64,000 bases of DNA from Antedon mediterranea (lineage: Eukaryota; Echinodermata; Crinoidea; Comatulida; Antedonidae). The DNA is taken from NCBI RefSeq assembly GCF_964355755.1, contig NC_092673.1:19783001-19847000 (forward strand), given 5' to 3'. Under the pieces are notes generated by a model. That model was given only the letters and a program-made list of their open reading frames with translations, searched no databases and was not told where the DNA came from. The translations under genes and the position numbers were made by a program. The first letter of the stretch is position 1; every line of letters starts with the position of its first letter. Below, piece by piece: positions 20,222 through 33,800 of the stretch.

Positions 20222-23200
20222 ATGGCTGGAGGAAATGCTCACAATTCTGACACTGATGCTAAACATGTTCTACCGATGCTGAATGTGTTGCGAGCTAAAA
20301 CGGTTGATGAAAGATCTGGTTATTTTCCAAGGTAGGTAAAGTCGACAGTTATTGCTGATAAGTACATATATCGTGAAGATTGTAGAATCACATGTGTTTT
20401 GATGCCAGGCAGAGGAAAATAAAATAAGAAAAAACAACTGATTGGGAAAATCAAGAATGTGCAAAAAAAGTTTCGGTTATCTAAAGAAAAACACAGGCCT
20501 ACGACTATAACACATGTTCCTATTTTGTTGGGGATCGGAATACGGACACACTGAATCATCCTAAAACCTTAACCTCCAATGAGAGGGATCAAAGTAACTC
20601 TAAACTAAATGCCATGGTAACACACACAAACACAAAGACATTTCGTTCAAGTCAAGTTTTAAGATTTTGAGAGAATGTTTGAAGGGAATGTCTTCCGACG
20701 AAAGTAAAGTGTCATTTCCAAACATAGTTCGTGTTAATGCACCATGGTGGTCGAATCTAAGGTATTTGTTACGTATAGGCCTATCTCTATAATCGTCAAT
20801 TTGCAATTATATAATTGTTTTGTTAGATATTCTATTGTGTAGCTTGTCACCTTTTCACGTTTTACGGTCACGCTCCAACGTTTGCCCCCATAGGTTACTA
20901 AGGGCATGCATGACTATTCACGTTCATGTATTTCTTTGGTTTACATTGTTGAGTATCAATATGTCTTTTTCGAAATTTCTCAATTTTAAGAAGAGGCTAT
21001 TATAATGTAAATAGTGTGATTGTGGACACAATATTCATGTAATCAGTATTATGTTCAGTATTTTAGGATTTGTCAACGTTTGCAATTCATTGTTTGACCA
21101 GAACCATATATTATGTCAAATTCAATATACTAGAATAGTTTATGTTTCTTTGGTAACTTTGAAAGAGGCAATGTCCGAGCTTTTTGCTCTCTGTAAATAG
21201 TGTGGAAACAAATAGGCCTATATTCATGCAATCAGTGCAATTCGTTGTTTGACCAGAATAATATGTCAAATTTAATACTAGAATTCATTTTTGTTTCAAT
21301 TTTAATTAAGGTTTTTTTACATTATATGATAACAAACATCTTTTTATTTTTGCAGCATTTCTGGAGGCGGTCAACTAAAATTCAGCAATAATAAGAAAAC
21401 TGTACGATCTAAACCTCAAATGGATTTGACCTCGGCGCCCCCAATAAATCTCCCTGGCAACGCTTCCAAACAACCAAAATCAAGGCAGCATCGTAATCAC
21501 CAAGTAAGAACAAGTAAAAGTGACTCCTTCCCGACAACCAACAAACATGGTAAGTAAAATTCGTTCACTATTAATTTCTCGAATGGATATGATAAAAAAT
21601 ACTTGACCGATTAAGTTACTGTTTTACGATTTTTTAAATTCCTAATAGAAAAAAAAAGGTTTAAATATTGTCCCCCAAACACATGAACAAATGAAGATTA
21701 ATTTAAAAAGACTTTGAATAGGCCATTTTGTAGTTTTAATCAAGTGAATCACTTCCGTAGAAAAAAAAAAGCGAAAACAATAATGTTTTCACTTAGAAAA
21801 AGACAAAATGAATTGTTTAAATTCAACCAAAAACCCATTGACCAAACCCAATTTGACTATTTTTTGCTTTAAATTACAGTTTTTTCAGGTAAATAATATT
21901 TTTTTCGATCCAATTTCTGGTCAAAGTGGATAACTATTATGTGACATTAAAATGGCATATTAAAAAAAAAAATTAACATTACATCTTTAATTTAGGCAAA
22001 TAAAATTCATTAAATATTAATTAAAATGCACCACAGGAAAATTATTTATTATTTATTTGTTTGTTTTAGGTATTTCAACGCGTCCGAACAACTCTGCTCC
22101 CGAAACACGTAAAACTGCTGCTAACATACCCAAGGAAAATGAAAAAAGGGAAAACTTTCCAAAAATGAATACATTTGTACAAGGTTATTGCATATTATAT
22201 TATCGACTTCTGTGTATATTTTCATTCTGAAAGTTCTTAATCAAACGTTTGTTTGTAATGAAACTATGGGATATTAACTTTAACGCATTTTTTAACACAG
22301 AAAACGTATATGGTTTGACTACAGCACAACTGGCGTTTCGAGACATGCCGAATGGAAAGAATTGGGCTAGACAACTAGCAGGGTTACAGCAATCAAATAA
22401 ATATCTGAGAGCAGAGTAAGTACAATAGAAATGTGTTATTTCCACCACTTTAGTACAAAATCACTTTAAAGTGTAGTTAGTCCTAATCCCCCATCTCAGG
22501 ATCCTTTAGCTCTTTTTCTAGACTCCTTTGGAAAATGTCTGGATTCTACGTGTTTTTCAGTGTTATACACGATTTTGTAGTAGTTTTTGTAACCAAACTA
22601 ATTGTATTCTTATATCACGTTAGGGGTTCGAAGGACAAACTAATTTTACGAAAACATAAACCTGAAAAGTCAAACCTGAAAATTATACCACAAACTCAGA
22701 CTCCGGAAACTGATCACGGGCAAAAGATAGACAAATACGAAGCACACAAAACTTTTCCCAAACTAGACGTATCGAAAATAACAGCCAAAACTGATAGCGG
22801 ACAAACTGTTAAAAAAACGTTAAATGAATCAACAGAAACGTCACGTTCGACAGTGCGCACATACGACCATTTGCTAAGGAAACGAGTTCGAACAAGATTA
22901 GCTGCTAGAAGATTAGCATGGACAACATTTAGACGGAAAAATAAACATAAAGCTCAGATTCTAAGCCAGAATAATGTGAAAACAGAAAAACAACTTAATG
23001 GTGTTTATGCAAACAATAATTACAAGATGCAGCGACAGGCACGGGTGCTGAAAAAAGTTGAAGATGTCCAGTACAACAAAGTTCAAGATATAAACGAAGA
23101 AATAACCAAGCGTGAAATGATGCGAAATCACAGTATACTAGCTCAGCGCGAACATTTAAAGTTACTTCGTGACAAATTCGATGCCGAACAAGTTAAACGT

Positions 23201-24102
23201 TTTAAAAACCAGTACGTGTCGTGGAAAAGTGTTGAAACTGATCGTTTAGCAAGATCAAGCGAAGCGTATGGACTACCTGAGAATATTTACGTTGATAGAT
23301 ACAGTAAAGAATTACAACCCGTTGCGGCTAAAATACCCGCGAAGAAAACATTTAAGTTAATGGCAACACGAGTTAGAAATATTCAAAGATTTCGGCTTAT
23401 TTTGAACCCTAAAACGACCTCTGACCCTGACAAAGTTTTAAAGGTTTCTGATAAATTGCTAGTTGAAGGTATTGATACTGTACAACTTCCGTCGACAGGT
23501 AAGTTATCAATTTTGTTTTGAATCACTGATATTGTTTTATTACCTCCGTCCAGGTGGTTATGATGTCTCCCTGTGGTTTTGTTTGTTTTGTTTATTGTTT
23601 TATTTTATCATTTTTGTTGTAGATGGTGATCAACAGAAACGTAAAAAACCGATCAAAATTCGTGCAGTAATAGGTTCCGCTAAGAGATTGATATCTTCAA
23701 ATACAATTGGTATGTACACACAATAAAAAAAATCAAATGAGGCTTTGATACTACTGTACTCTAGGTTCTAGACCGAAATTAATAAAAAGATAAATATTTT
23801 GTCATATATGGCGTTTCATACGTATAATACATGAGATCGTATTTTCAAACAAATATCGAAAGGCGGACTACCATAAAACATGTCAATAAATACAGAATTT
23901 GGGCAAGTCTACTTTGATACCATTAGTGCATAAATGTGTTACATTCAACAGTACATTCAGGTCAGACTTATAATAATCCAATGAAAAACAAGAGTTTCAT
24001 CATTTTTATCTTTCAGATGCAATAAATGAACTATCAGAAGGCGAATGGGATGACCTATCTTCACTCGATATTTCTGATACTGAAGAATTAGATAAAAAAT
24101 AA
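20222..24102 (+). CDS. Unrecognised basic coiled-coil protein, 7 exons
   Basis: Exons 20222-20331, 21356-21549, 22070-22183, 22301-22415, 22624-23498, 23623-23709 and 24017-24102 join without phase conflict to 526 codons plus stop. Introns have GT-AG ends; the exon 3 donor (CAAG|GTTATT) is the weakest. I do not recognise the family. The N-terminus is polar; exon 4 encodes a conserved-looking block (VYGLTTAQLAFRDMPNGKNW). The large exon 5 (about residues 178-469) is lysine/arginine-rich with a long helical, coiled-coil-prone stretch (from about QARVLKKVEDV through LAQREHLKLLRDKFDAEQVK) followed by AYGLPENIYVDRYSKELQP. The C-terminus is acidic (EGEWDDLSSLDISDTEELD). No signal peptide or membrane segment is visible. 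Composition suits a cytoskeletal, centrosomal or nuclear protein, but function is not assigned. An AATAAA lies about 35 bases after the stop. Confidence 0.8.
21655..21995 (+). mobile_element. Dispersed inverted-repeat element, intronic
   Basis: A copy of the family at 7,590 and 16,974: it begins near TTTAAATATTGTCCCCCAAA, has AGGCCATTTTGTAGTTTTAA, CAATTTGACTATTTTTTGCT and TTACAGTTTTTTCAGGTAAA, and ends near ACATCTTTAATTTA. It lies in intron 2 of the unrecognised gene. No coding capacity. Confidence 0.6.
23777..23880. repeat. Dispersed repeat, copy 3
   Basis: Third copy of the repeat at 3,283 and 4,066: ATATGGCGTTTCATACGTAT then AATACATGAGATCG and GGCGGACTACCATAAAACAT. It lies in the last intron of the unrecognised gene. 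Confidence 0.55.
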
Positions 24103-24529
24103 CATTCTAAAATGTAGATGGTATAACTAGACTTAAAAATAAATACTCTACTGGGTCAGTGTTACAAGAGTTGGTATTTTACTTGGGTAGCTAAAATTCA
24201 ATATATAACTATATAACTTCAATTCTTTTCTGACGACAATTTTGGAAAAAAAGATTTTACAAATTAAAATTTGTTTCCTTTTAATCATCATGAGTTTATT
24301 TACTAAATTGTTCAGTGGATAATTGTTCCCCTTTTTTGGGCACAGTTTGTTTAGTAACAACATTATAGTAGGTCCATTGTACACACATCTAGCTAACCAT
24401 CTGAGTGATCTGAGTTCCAAAATAGTTATGGAGAAGCCTGTTATTATATCAAATTGTTTTACTTTAATATAGGATTAATATAATATACACATTTTCTTAC
24501 TATTTAAGTTACTATTTTTCCATGCATAC

Positions 24530-24668
24530 TACATGGCACTCAATATGTGAGGAATCCAAAAACCAAGGAGTGCTTGTATTGCCAGTGTTAGACCCAAAAG
24601 GAGAAGGCTAGTCCTCACAGCGCATTGAGAGCTTGCTTATATGCGCTATATAAGAATGACATTTTATT
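24530..24668 (+). mobile_element. SINE 3' end
   Basis: Carries the common metazoan SINE tail arrangement CAGCGCATTGAGAGC ... ATGCGCTATATAAGAATGAC followed by a T/A-rich simple repeat. The 5' head is not identified. It lies in the tail-to-tail gap between the unrecognised gene and SUPV3L1. Confidence 0.55.
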
Positions 24669-24898
24669 ATTGTCATCAATACTTCTACTTCAGAGGGAAG
24701 CATGACTAATTCTCCAATTATTAATATTGAATATGTAAAGTTAATTACGGTCAAAAATCATTTCAATTGTAACAAAAGCTGTGACAAAGGTACAGTAAAT
24801 TACAGTGACCTAAAAAAAAAAAAGAGTTAAAACCAGGTAATGATACTCCAAATCCACTATATATATCCATAAAATAAAATATAATCTTTCATAATTTT

Positions 24899-27800
24899 TC
24901 ATTTATATTGATAATCATTTTTGCCCTTTGTGTTCCTGGTACTACTTCGCTTCTTTTTATAGTCAGCGGTTTGAAATTCCTTTTTCAGCATTTGCAGCAT
25001 CTCTGGACTAATAACGCCCTCCTTGATAAGGGTATCACTCAACTTCGGCGACCAACCGGACTTCACGTAACTACCATCGTTTTTAGGTGGAGGAGCTATA
25101 ATTAATTTTGAAATTCAGTGTTGTTACAAACAAAAAAGTAGACCTTTAAATGTAATTTTCATCAAAGCATTATATATTAATAGATAATTTTTTAAAAAAA
25201 CAACTCCATTGGGTGCCCGTTCGTCTCTCCACGACAGGGGCTGCATGGACCAGTAAACCGGGGTAACCCCATACTTTTCAGTGAGGATGTACTGGGTTCT
25301 TTAAAGTGCACATGAGCCAGATGTGTACACTGAACCTACAGTTTTTAGTCTTTATCTGACCAGAACAATGGTCGAAAAGTGCATTAAACCTGTTCATTAT
25401 ATATTGATAATAATTGGAAAAAAAAAACCTCCAGTAGGTGCAAACTTACTGCTAGGCAGCTATTGTCACCCATTTGCAAGATGAAAAAGAAGACCCCTTC
25501 CATTTATTTTTAGATGCACAACTACGTACCCCTGATCACTAAATCTCTGTCTACACTATCGAACTTTATGTGAAAAAAAATGTGATGGGGCCCATATATG
25601 GACATGTCATATCAATATTTTTGGCCATATCACCACCAAATTTGGGCACATCACACTTTTTTTTGTCAAACAATACTCACATCCTTTCTTGCTAAGAGAT
25701 TTTTTTCTTTCAATCTCATCATCCGGCAGGTTGGCAACATCATCCATTTTCTTCTCACTCGCATGTATTAACTTCGTAATGTGAATGACGCCCTCTTTGA
25801 TGATGTCATCTAACTTTCGTTGAATTTCACGCACCATTTCTCCGTGTGGGAACATATCCATAAAACGATAACTAAACAAGAAAATAATTTTGCTGTTAGA
25901 CAAGAAAAAATCCATTCCAGTCATCCAGGTATTAGATTGTGTTCTGTAGATAAATAATAAGACTTATCCAGTCAGTTTAAAGATATATTGTCGCCTGAAA
26001 CATTAAAAAAAAATATTTTGGTTGAATAAAAAAAAAAAAAAAATTGGATCGGACAAACAAATATTTATCTGAAAAAAACGTAATTTAAAGCTAAAAATAG
26101 TCAAATTGGATTGACAAGTGGGTTTTTGGTTGAATTTAACCGTTTAATTTGTTTTTTTGTAAGTGAAAACATTTGTTTTTCTACTAAAGTGTGTAACTTG
26201 ATTAAAACTACAAAATGGCCTATTCAAAGTCATTTTTTATTAATCATGTTTTTGAGGGAAAATCTTTAAACTATTATTTACATAATTTAAGTAATTTTGG
26301 TTATCAAGATTATTTTACAAACCTAAACCAGAGGTACACATCCATGACGTCATGAACAGCCTCTAAGTGCATCAAATCACGCAGGTTACGAGGTACAGCA
26401 AGTGGCCAATCAACTTGCCTACTAAACCACTCAAAGGTCAAAGGTTGATTCTGACTGTATCGTCTTGCAAACTATCAAATAATTACAATTTAAAAATATT
26501 ATCAAATATATTTTATTTAATAGTAATGTAAAATGTAAATGGTGGCATAACCTACAACTTGCAGCCTACTGGGCTGAATTGTGCACAGGTATGGATGTCA
26601 CATACCACACCTTTCTTCTCCCCTAAGGGTCCCTTCGTGTTGCGTGCTGCCACCAAATGGCGCCTGTTCGTCTGTCCACAACGACAAAGATGTACTAGGT
26701 TATTTAAAGTGCACATGAGCCAGATGTGTACACTGGACCTCCAGTTTTAGAAAGACTTGTTCTACCACCAGAAAAATGGTCGATGAGTGCCTTGAACCTG
26801 TGCCGATTGTATAGCTATGGTTTGTGGCGCCCCAGCCTTAACCGCTTGACCACTCGATTCGACAAAATATGTTCTATACATGCATTTTTATGTTATATAT
26901 AAATAATATATAATTATTATACCTTGAGAAAAGCGGTGCATATAAAAGCATGCTTCTTGTTGATTGGTGCACAACAAAACACATATCTTGTACGCAAATT
27001 GAGCGGAATATGTTGGATCATGTCCGCCAGAAACTTGAAGTCATCAATATTACAAACAAAATAATTGCTATCTACTTTTGATAGACTAACAAATATATCC
27101 TGAAAAGAATGAAATATTAATAATTTATTTATATATCACTGTCAACTCAAAAATTGTAATACAGATATTTTAGGTTATAAAAGCTCTGTCTACACAATCA
27201 AACTAGTTTGACAAAATAAATGTGATGTACCCAAATATGGTGGTGATATGCCCAAATAAGGTAGTGATATGGCATCATCATGTACATATATGGGCACATC
27301 ACATTTTTTTGTCACATAAAGTTTGATAGTGTGGACAGAGCTTTAATATTATTTTTTTTCTTACGTCCCATATTACTTACACTATGTAGTGCAAAACAAC
27401 ATGAACAGTAATGTGTCTTGTTCAATTTAATGTGAAAACATTTTATTTTGAAACTAAAAAGCCTTTAAAATGTCATCAATTCATAATTCCATAATGCAGC
27501 ACCATCTTGTATTTTATAATAAACAGTTTTAAAAACTTACAATTAGGTTTGAGAGTGTGGCATCAGGCAGGTGATATGCAAACAACTCAATCTGCTCTGC
27601 TGTTGGGTGAAGTCCACATGCCTCTATTGGTTCTACCTTCGCAGCTAATATCTCTTTTAAGACAGGAAGGTCACGTGGATAAAACGTTGTAGCTTCGCCC
27701 TGCTCATAATCCATTCCGTAGCGACCAGCACGGCCAGCAATTTGAAGAGCCTGTGATGTAGATATTGTACTAATTTCTTTCTCTCCATCTTCTTTGATCA

Positions 27801-30800
27801 TTGGTTTGGTGACTGAGTAGAAAATCACTCGTCTGATACTCCTGTAAAAGGTTAAAGTTCTTTTAGGACTTTTAGATCATGTCCACTATGTCGACTGCTA
27901 CCCTATTACACTATTTTTATGATATGCACATGCGCTAGGAGATTGACACGTCGACTGACAAATTTGAGCAATTTTGGCGTTTGCTCTCTGACATGAGTAT
28001 GAGTGGACATGACGTCATAACACTGCAAAAGTTTACCAAAATCATGGCCGAGAATGATCTCGCGATAATTTTCTGAGGAAAGTGAATTTATTTTATTAGT
28101 TATTTTAAATAAAGCTTTTAATAATACAGGTTATGGCCTGGGTCACTAGGACGGCAGCCTTCGTTAATTAAGGATCTATACTAAGCCTAGCCACCAGACT
28201 AGTGTGGTGGAATAGCTCCACAGACGAGTGCTACTAGAGATTACAAGGTCAGATCAGAAGTTCATTACGTCATACGTTCAACGACACGTCAACGTAAATG
28301 TCCACTTAATGTAAATGTTCTTATATCTGTCAACGAGCAACAGTAGGACCATGTGGACGTGGTCTTCGTTCGTTTTCACGCAAATCTAAAAGTCCCTATT
28401 TGTCACAAGTGATTTTATTTTTGTTCCATTGTACCGTATGAGGGGGGTCATTCATGCGTAGCGGCCTCTTATTGGATGATGGGTTGGTATATAAAGTGTG
28501 TGCGGGAACGGCGCGAGGTTGAAACAAGGAGTTGGGAGTAAGCTGAGTGTTGCATTTCTTGTTTGGGTGTGGCAAACTACTATTGTTGTATTGATAAGTT
28601 GCTAAGCAGAGAAAATAAAGAAAACCACAAAGTAAGAGATATAGATATTTGATGCACACTTCAGCGATATTGTAGTCGGGTAATAAATAACTGCTTAATT
28701 TCTAATCTGAGGTCTCTTTTTACGACTGTTAATTGAGTGGTAGGCTACATTGAAGAACGGATTGACTAATTGAATTTATAACTAAAGGACAACCAGAACA
28801 CTTGTGAGTACAGAATAGTAACGATATTGGAATTGAACGAGACGGAAAGGAAAAACTTACTACTAGTACGACACACCATTGAATTGGAGACATTAAAGAA
28901 AGACGTTAAAGAAAAGAAGGACGGTTACAGAAATAATGCGTGGAATGTTATATACAACGGCTACTGGTGTGTGAAATAGCCACCTGATTGGAACTTACAT
29001 GGCATTATCAACGTGTAAACTTATTGTAATTATATATATATATGGAATAGATAGATGAATTATGAAATAACAAATATTATATGTGTGGAAAAGAATAGAA
29101 TACTAGTATATGAATTTAAGAAATATTGTGAAACAACTTATTGTAATTATATATATGGAATAGATAGATGAATTATGAAATAACGAATATTATATGTGTG
29201 GAAAAGAATAGAATAAGGTACGAATTTAAGAAATAGTGTGAAACAAAGTTTTGTTATTATAAATATGGAATAGATACTGAATTATGAATTAACGAGTATT
29301 ATATAATTATGTGAAAAAGAAATGAACATAAATAAGACAAATTGATAAAATTAGTGGCTAAAATATATTAGAAGATGAATGATTTATAATCAAAGTGTAT
29401 AAGACGAGATAGAGAAAGTGTTGTATTAATTGTATCATAGGGAATGGGGATAGTAATTTAAGAGGGTAATTCGAGATTTATATGATGAAATTAATTGAAT
29501 AATATTGTAAAGTGTAACGATGATGCAAGTATACGTATAGGGGAATTAGGGTAGAGTGTATTTGGAATAGAAGTAATTATTTATTTATTGTTGTATTCAT
29601 TTATTTGTTTATTGTATTTAATTGGGTTTTGAGTATTAGGAACAGGGGTAAAGGCCATCTCTAGAGATAATTGAGGGAGTAAAGGGAACTTGTAAGATAT
29701 TTATTTATGGGTTTATTATTAACGGGTATTTATTTATTAGATGTTATTGAATGGTTAAATGTGAAACTTCATATGAATGCTCGTTTGAGCCTGAGGTATA
29801 AATGTTTAAAAGAAAAGGAAAAAAAATAATTAAAATAACGATAGAAGCTCTTGAAGTAATTTGTAATTGTTTTCTGTATAACTAAATTGGCAAGGTTTCG
29901 TGACACTATTATTAAAATTATTGATTTTATATTTACTGTATTTTTTCTTTTATAGAGGTGAACTTTTTCATTACAAGATTGTTTCCCCAGAGGGCGCTGA
30001 ATAATACATGATCAGCACACTAGCAACGTAACAATGTCTCGCTTGCCTTGCATTTCTCTCTCGGTATGCAAAGGTGCATGTACATCACTCACTTCCCACA
30101 ATATGTTGTTTGTACCAATGAGCAGTAAGTAATAATACTTACAGATTCAGCCCCATTCCAATAGAATCTGTTGCCACTAGTATTTTACAAGTATCTTCAG
30201 AATCATTGAACTTCTCTGCCTGTCCTAATTTTGTTCCTGTGGAAAACAAATCGCATCTGTAATATGTATCTAACCAAATTTGAATTAATAATTAAAATGA
30301 TGATCCATCCATTTGCATTATTTATATGGTTTTAACTTTGTTAAGTGATTTATGTAATTGTTTAAAATAAAATTGATTATATGAAAAATGAATATTTATG
30401 AGTGTGATGGTAGAAATAATTTCATATTTAAACACGAAAAGAAGATTTTTTTCGTACAAGAAAAAAAAAGTACATTTACACGATCATTAAATATTACATA
30501 TTGTATAACAACTAAATAAATGCTGTCATTTGATTGGATGATTGTGGGTCACATGGCGTGCAATAGTACGCACTATTTGAACAGTTGTTAAATAGTAACT
30601 CAACTAACCTGGTGGTAGGCTGCCATATATAACAGCACATTCATGACCCATTTCCTCAAGTTTTCTACTTAACGTGAATATATCATTCTTACTAAAAGCA
30701 ACGATACAATCACCAGGCCGTATGTTTTCCAAACTATCTAATGACTTGTCAAGAATCTTGAGTGGCATCAACCTCTTGTATCGACGCACCTCCATGGACT

Positions 30801-33800
30801 CACCAGTAGATGTCAAAAGCTCATTGAGAAGAGGAATGGCAGCCTCCTCTCCACAAAGATGGATTTCCTTTGCACTGATGCCTGACAGAAAAGATTAAGA
30901 TTACTATGGACTATAAATTATAAATTTTTTCTCTTTTTATTCAATTTGAGTATTCATTATACTCATCAGAAAACAAGGAGTCGCATATCATGCATAACAA
31001 TTACCCAAAAGAGCACGAGTCCACGCCCAGCCTCGACTTGGATCACGCAACATCTGAATTTCATCTATTACAGCAATATCATCTGAATTATAAAGAATAA
31101 ATAAATAATTAGAATAATTAGTAAATTCAACAAAACAAAAAAATATTAATCTTTTTTAATTCAATTATTTCAATTACATAAAGTCTAGAACTTCTGTGGA
31201 GACTCTGAATTCTGTTGAAAATGAAACGTGCGACTACACAACAATTTAAATTCTATATATCAAATAATATCGTGAGGTAAATTCCCGATTGATCGTAATC
31301 AAAACGGTACTGGGTATGGTCTACTAGATTTTCTGCTCCCAACCAGTACATCCATTCATAGAAGCCTTGATGAAGCAAGCCTACCTGGTGGTAACCATAG
31401 AACGGTTCCGAGATAACGACTATACTTCAGCTTTAGTCGATAGAAGATTGAAATATTGTTAGAGATAGAGTATACGATGCTTGATTATGTGTAGATGTGT
31501 GATTTGTTCTATTATCCAAATGATGTTCCGCATATAGGAGATGAAGATAGTAGGCGTGGTTGGGTGTAATGATTTTGTATATTAAATAATTATCCTACAC
31601 TGCATATTATGCGATAAATAAAATTTTATATATTTTAAAAATATTTATTGTTATGATTATAATATTAATAAAAATATATTAGTATAAATTTTAAAAATAA
31701 AATATAGATATAAAGAAGAAAAGCAAAGAGATTATGGAGCGGCTATTCCTGAATATACAATAATAAGTATCGTAAGTTTAATTTATAAATTTTAGGCGAT
31801 CTTGTCAAAGGTCAAGCGCCTATAGCCTGCCACGTTTCGATATTCAATATTGAACTTGACCTGACGTGGTTCCACAATATCTTTATATGAATATGGTAGA
31901 GTGGATAGAAACATAAATTAATTTAAATTTAAAAAGTTTACCTTAATAACTGGTTTTGAACTGAATCGGTTGATGTCTTATCGTTGTATATATGATTTGG
32001 TTTGGTTTAAAATTATGTTCGATAAAGTGCGTATGCGTATAGAATGAAATGCTCGCGTTACGATGTACGCGTGTAATGTTGTTTATATCGTATAATAGAT
32101 AAAGTATGAAAATATAGAAGGTATATGGTAGAAAAAATAAAAAAGTAGTTTAGGATGTAGAAATAGGAAAAGTTTGTTAGTGCCAAAGTGTAGATTTTGA
32201 ATGCGAGAAATGACTTGATGGTACAGTCCAACTAGAGTCCTATGTCGGCACCTAGGCCTATATAACGTCGTGAGGTAAATTCCTGATTGATCGTAATCAA
32301 AACGGTACTGGGTATGGTCTACTAGATTTTCTGCTCCCAACCAGTACATCCATTCATAGAAGCCATATACTGTATCTATGGGTAAAACTTGCATACTACT
32401 GTATGTCACATTCTGTGTAGCTTGACATCAATACTGTATGTGATATCGATTTTCGATGCGTTTCGACGTGTAGATTACATTTAAGATTTATTCATTGAAA
32501 ATTAAGTTGTTAAGCGTGGCACAGAACACATTTCACCAGCAAAACTTAAACATAAATTATTCAAGAAAATTCAGACAGAGTGTTAGCATAAAACTGTTTC
32601 AAGAAAATGTTGGCTATGCCTAGGTAAAATGATTTTGCCAAAATGAAAAAAGCTATAAATTCAAATGTATCTGTATTCATGTTGTGACACAGATACGTTT
32701 GAATTTATTTATACACGGGTTTGCCAAAACTCTCTAATGTCTTACAAGGTTGCGTAGTGCTGGTCATCTCAACGGTACAAGCCACATGACCTGAAGGATG
32801 ACCTTGTGGGTCAGCAAACCGTCTTTCCTCTCCTGTTATAAGATCACATTTTATACCCTAAAAAAAGATAGAAAAACGATAATTTTAATTTCTTTTATTT
32901 CTGAAATGTTTCATCCATATCAAAAAACAGAAAAAGAAAAAAGAAAGTTATATACAGTTGAACACTTTTAAGGAGCAACAAGAATATTACAACTATTCAG
33001 CATACATTGCATGAAACTATAAATAGATTTGTGCATATACTCATTAAAAGAAGGGGCACCATGTTCAATATATATTCAGGTATATTTATTCATAAAAAAA
33101 GAAATCAATAATACAACGGCAGTCAAAAGGCTGAAAAGTAGTATTTTACTAAATTTGATAAACAATAAACATCATAATAAAATCATCATAATATTTGATA
33201 ATAAACATCATTCAAGATTCAAGATTCAAGAAATTTAATTTGTCCATAAAAATGGAAATTCACTTTGCTTGGTAGATTAAAACAACAATATTGCAACAAT
33301 TTAAAACGTGCAGAATTATAACAGATTAAAAATACAAGATAAAAAGTTAAAAATACTGTTAAAAATGTAAAACTATTTAAAAATTGCATTAACGTCTTAC
33401 ATTAGAATTAAAAATATGAATGCTATTTACAACGAAGGATTTTCTAGTTCTACAAAGATTTGCTCTTGGAGGTCGTAGCCTAATGCCTGATCTATTTAAG
33501 TTATAACAGTAATGTAACGGATGAGTGGGGTCTTTCATAATATTGTTTACTTTTTTTAAAATACATCACATACTGGCACTACTGCTTCTAGAGACATTCA
33601 GTATACAGTATTATCATAATCTATGGTATAGCATTCACAATAAAAAAAGGTGAATTTTGAAAAAAAAACTTACTCTTTCATTGGTTTTTCTATGTACTTC
33701 GTTCGCCAACAGTTTTAAAGGTCCACAATAGACGCCAGTTTCGGCTTTTGAGAAGCTCTCAAGAGCATGATATGTCTTACCACTGTTAGTTGGGCCAGCA

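Noticed and set aside
24148-24420. A 90-codon frame on the minus strand between two genes
   Set aside because: It has no recognisable motif, lies in the gap between convergent gene ends and has the composition of AT-rich non-coding DNA.
28396-28659. An LTR with TATA box in SUPV3L1 intron 8
   Set aside because: A TATA-like sequence exists at 28,488, but no second LTR copy, primer site or polyprotein was found.
32083-32409. A 108-codon gene on the minus strand
   Set aside because: Only the 32-residue repeated block looks protein-like; the rest is phenylalanine/tyrosine-rich translation of AT-rich DNA. It is kept as a repeat and a finding.
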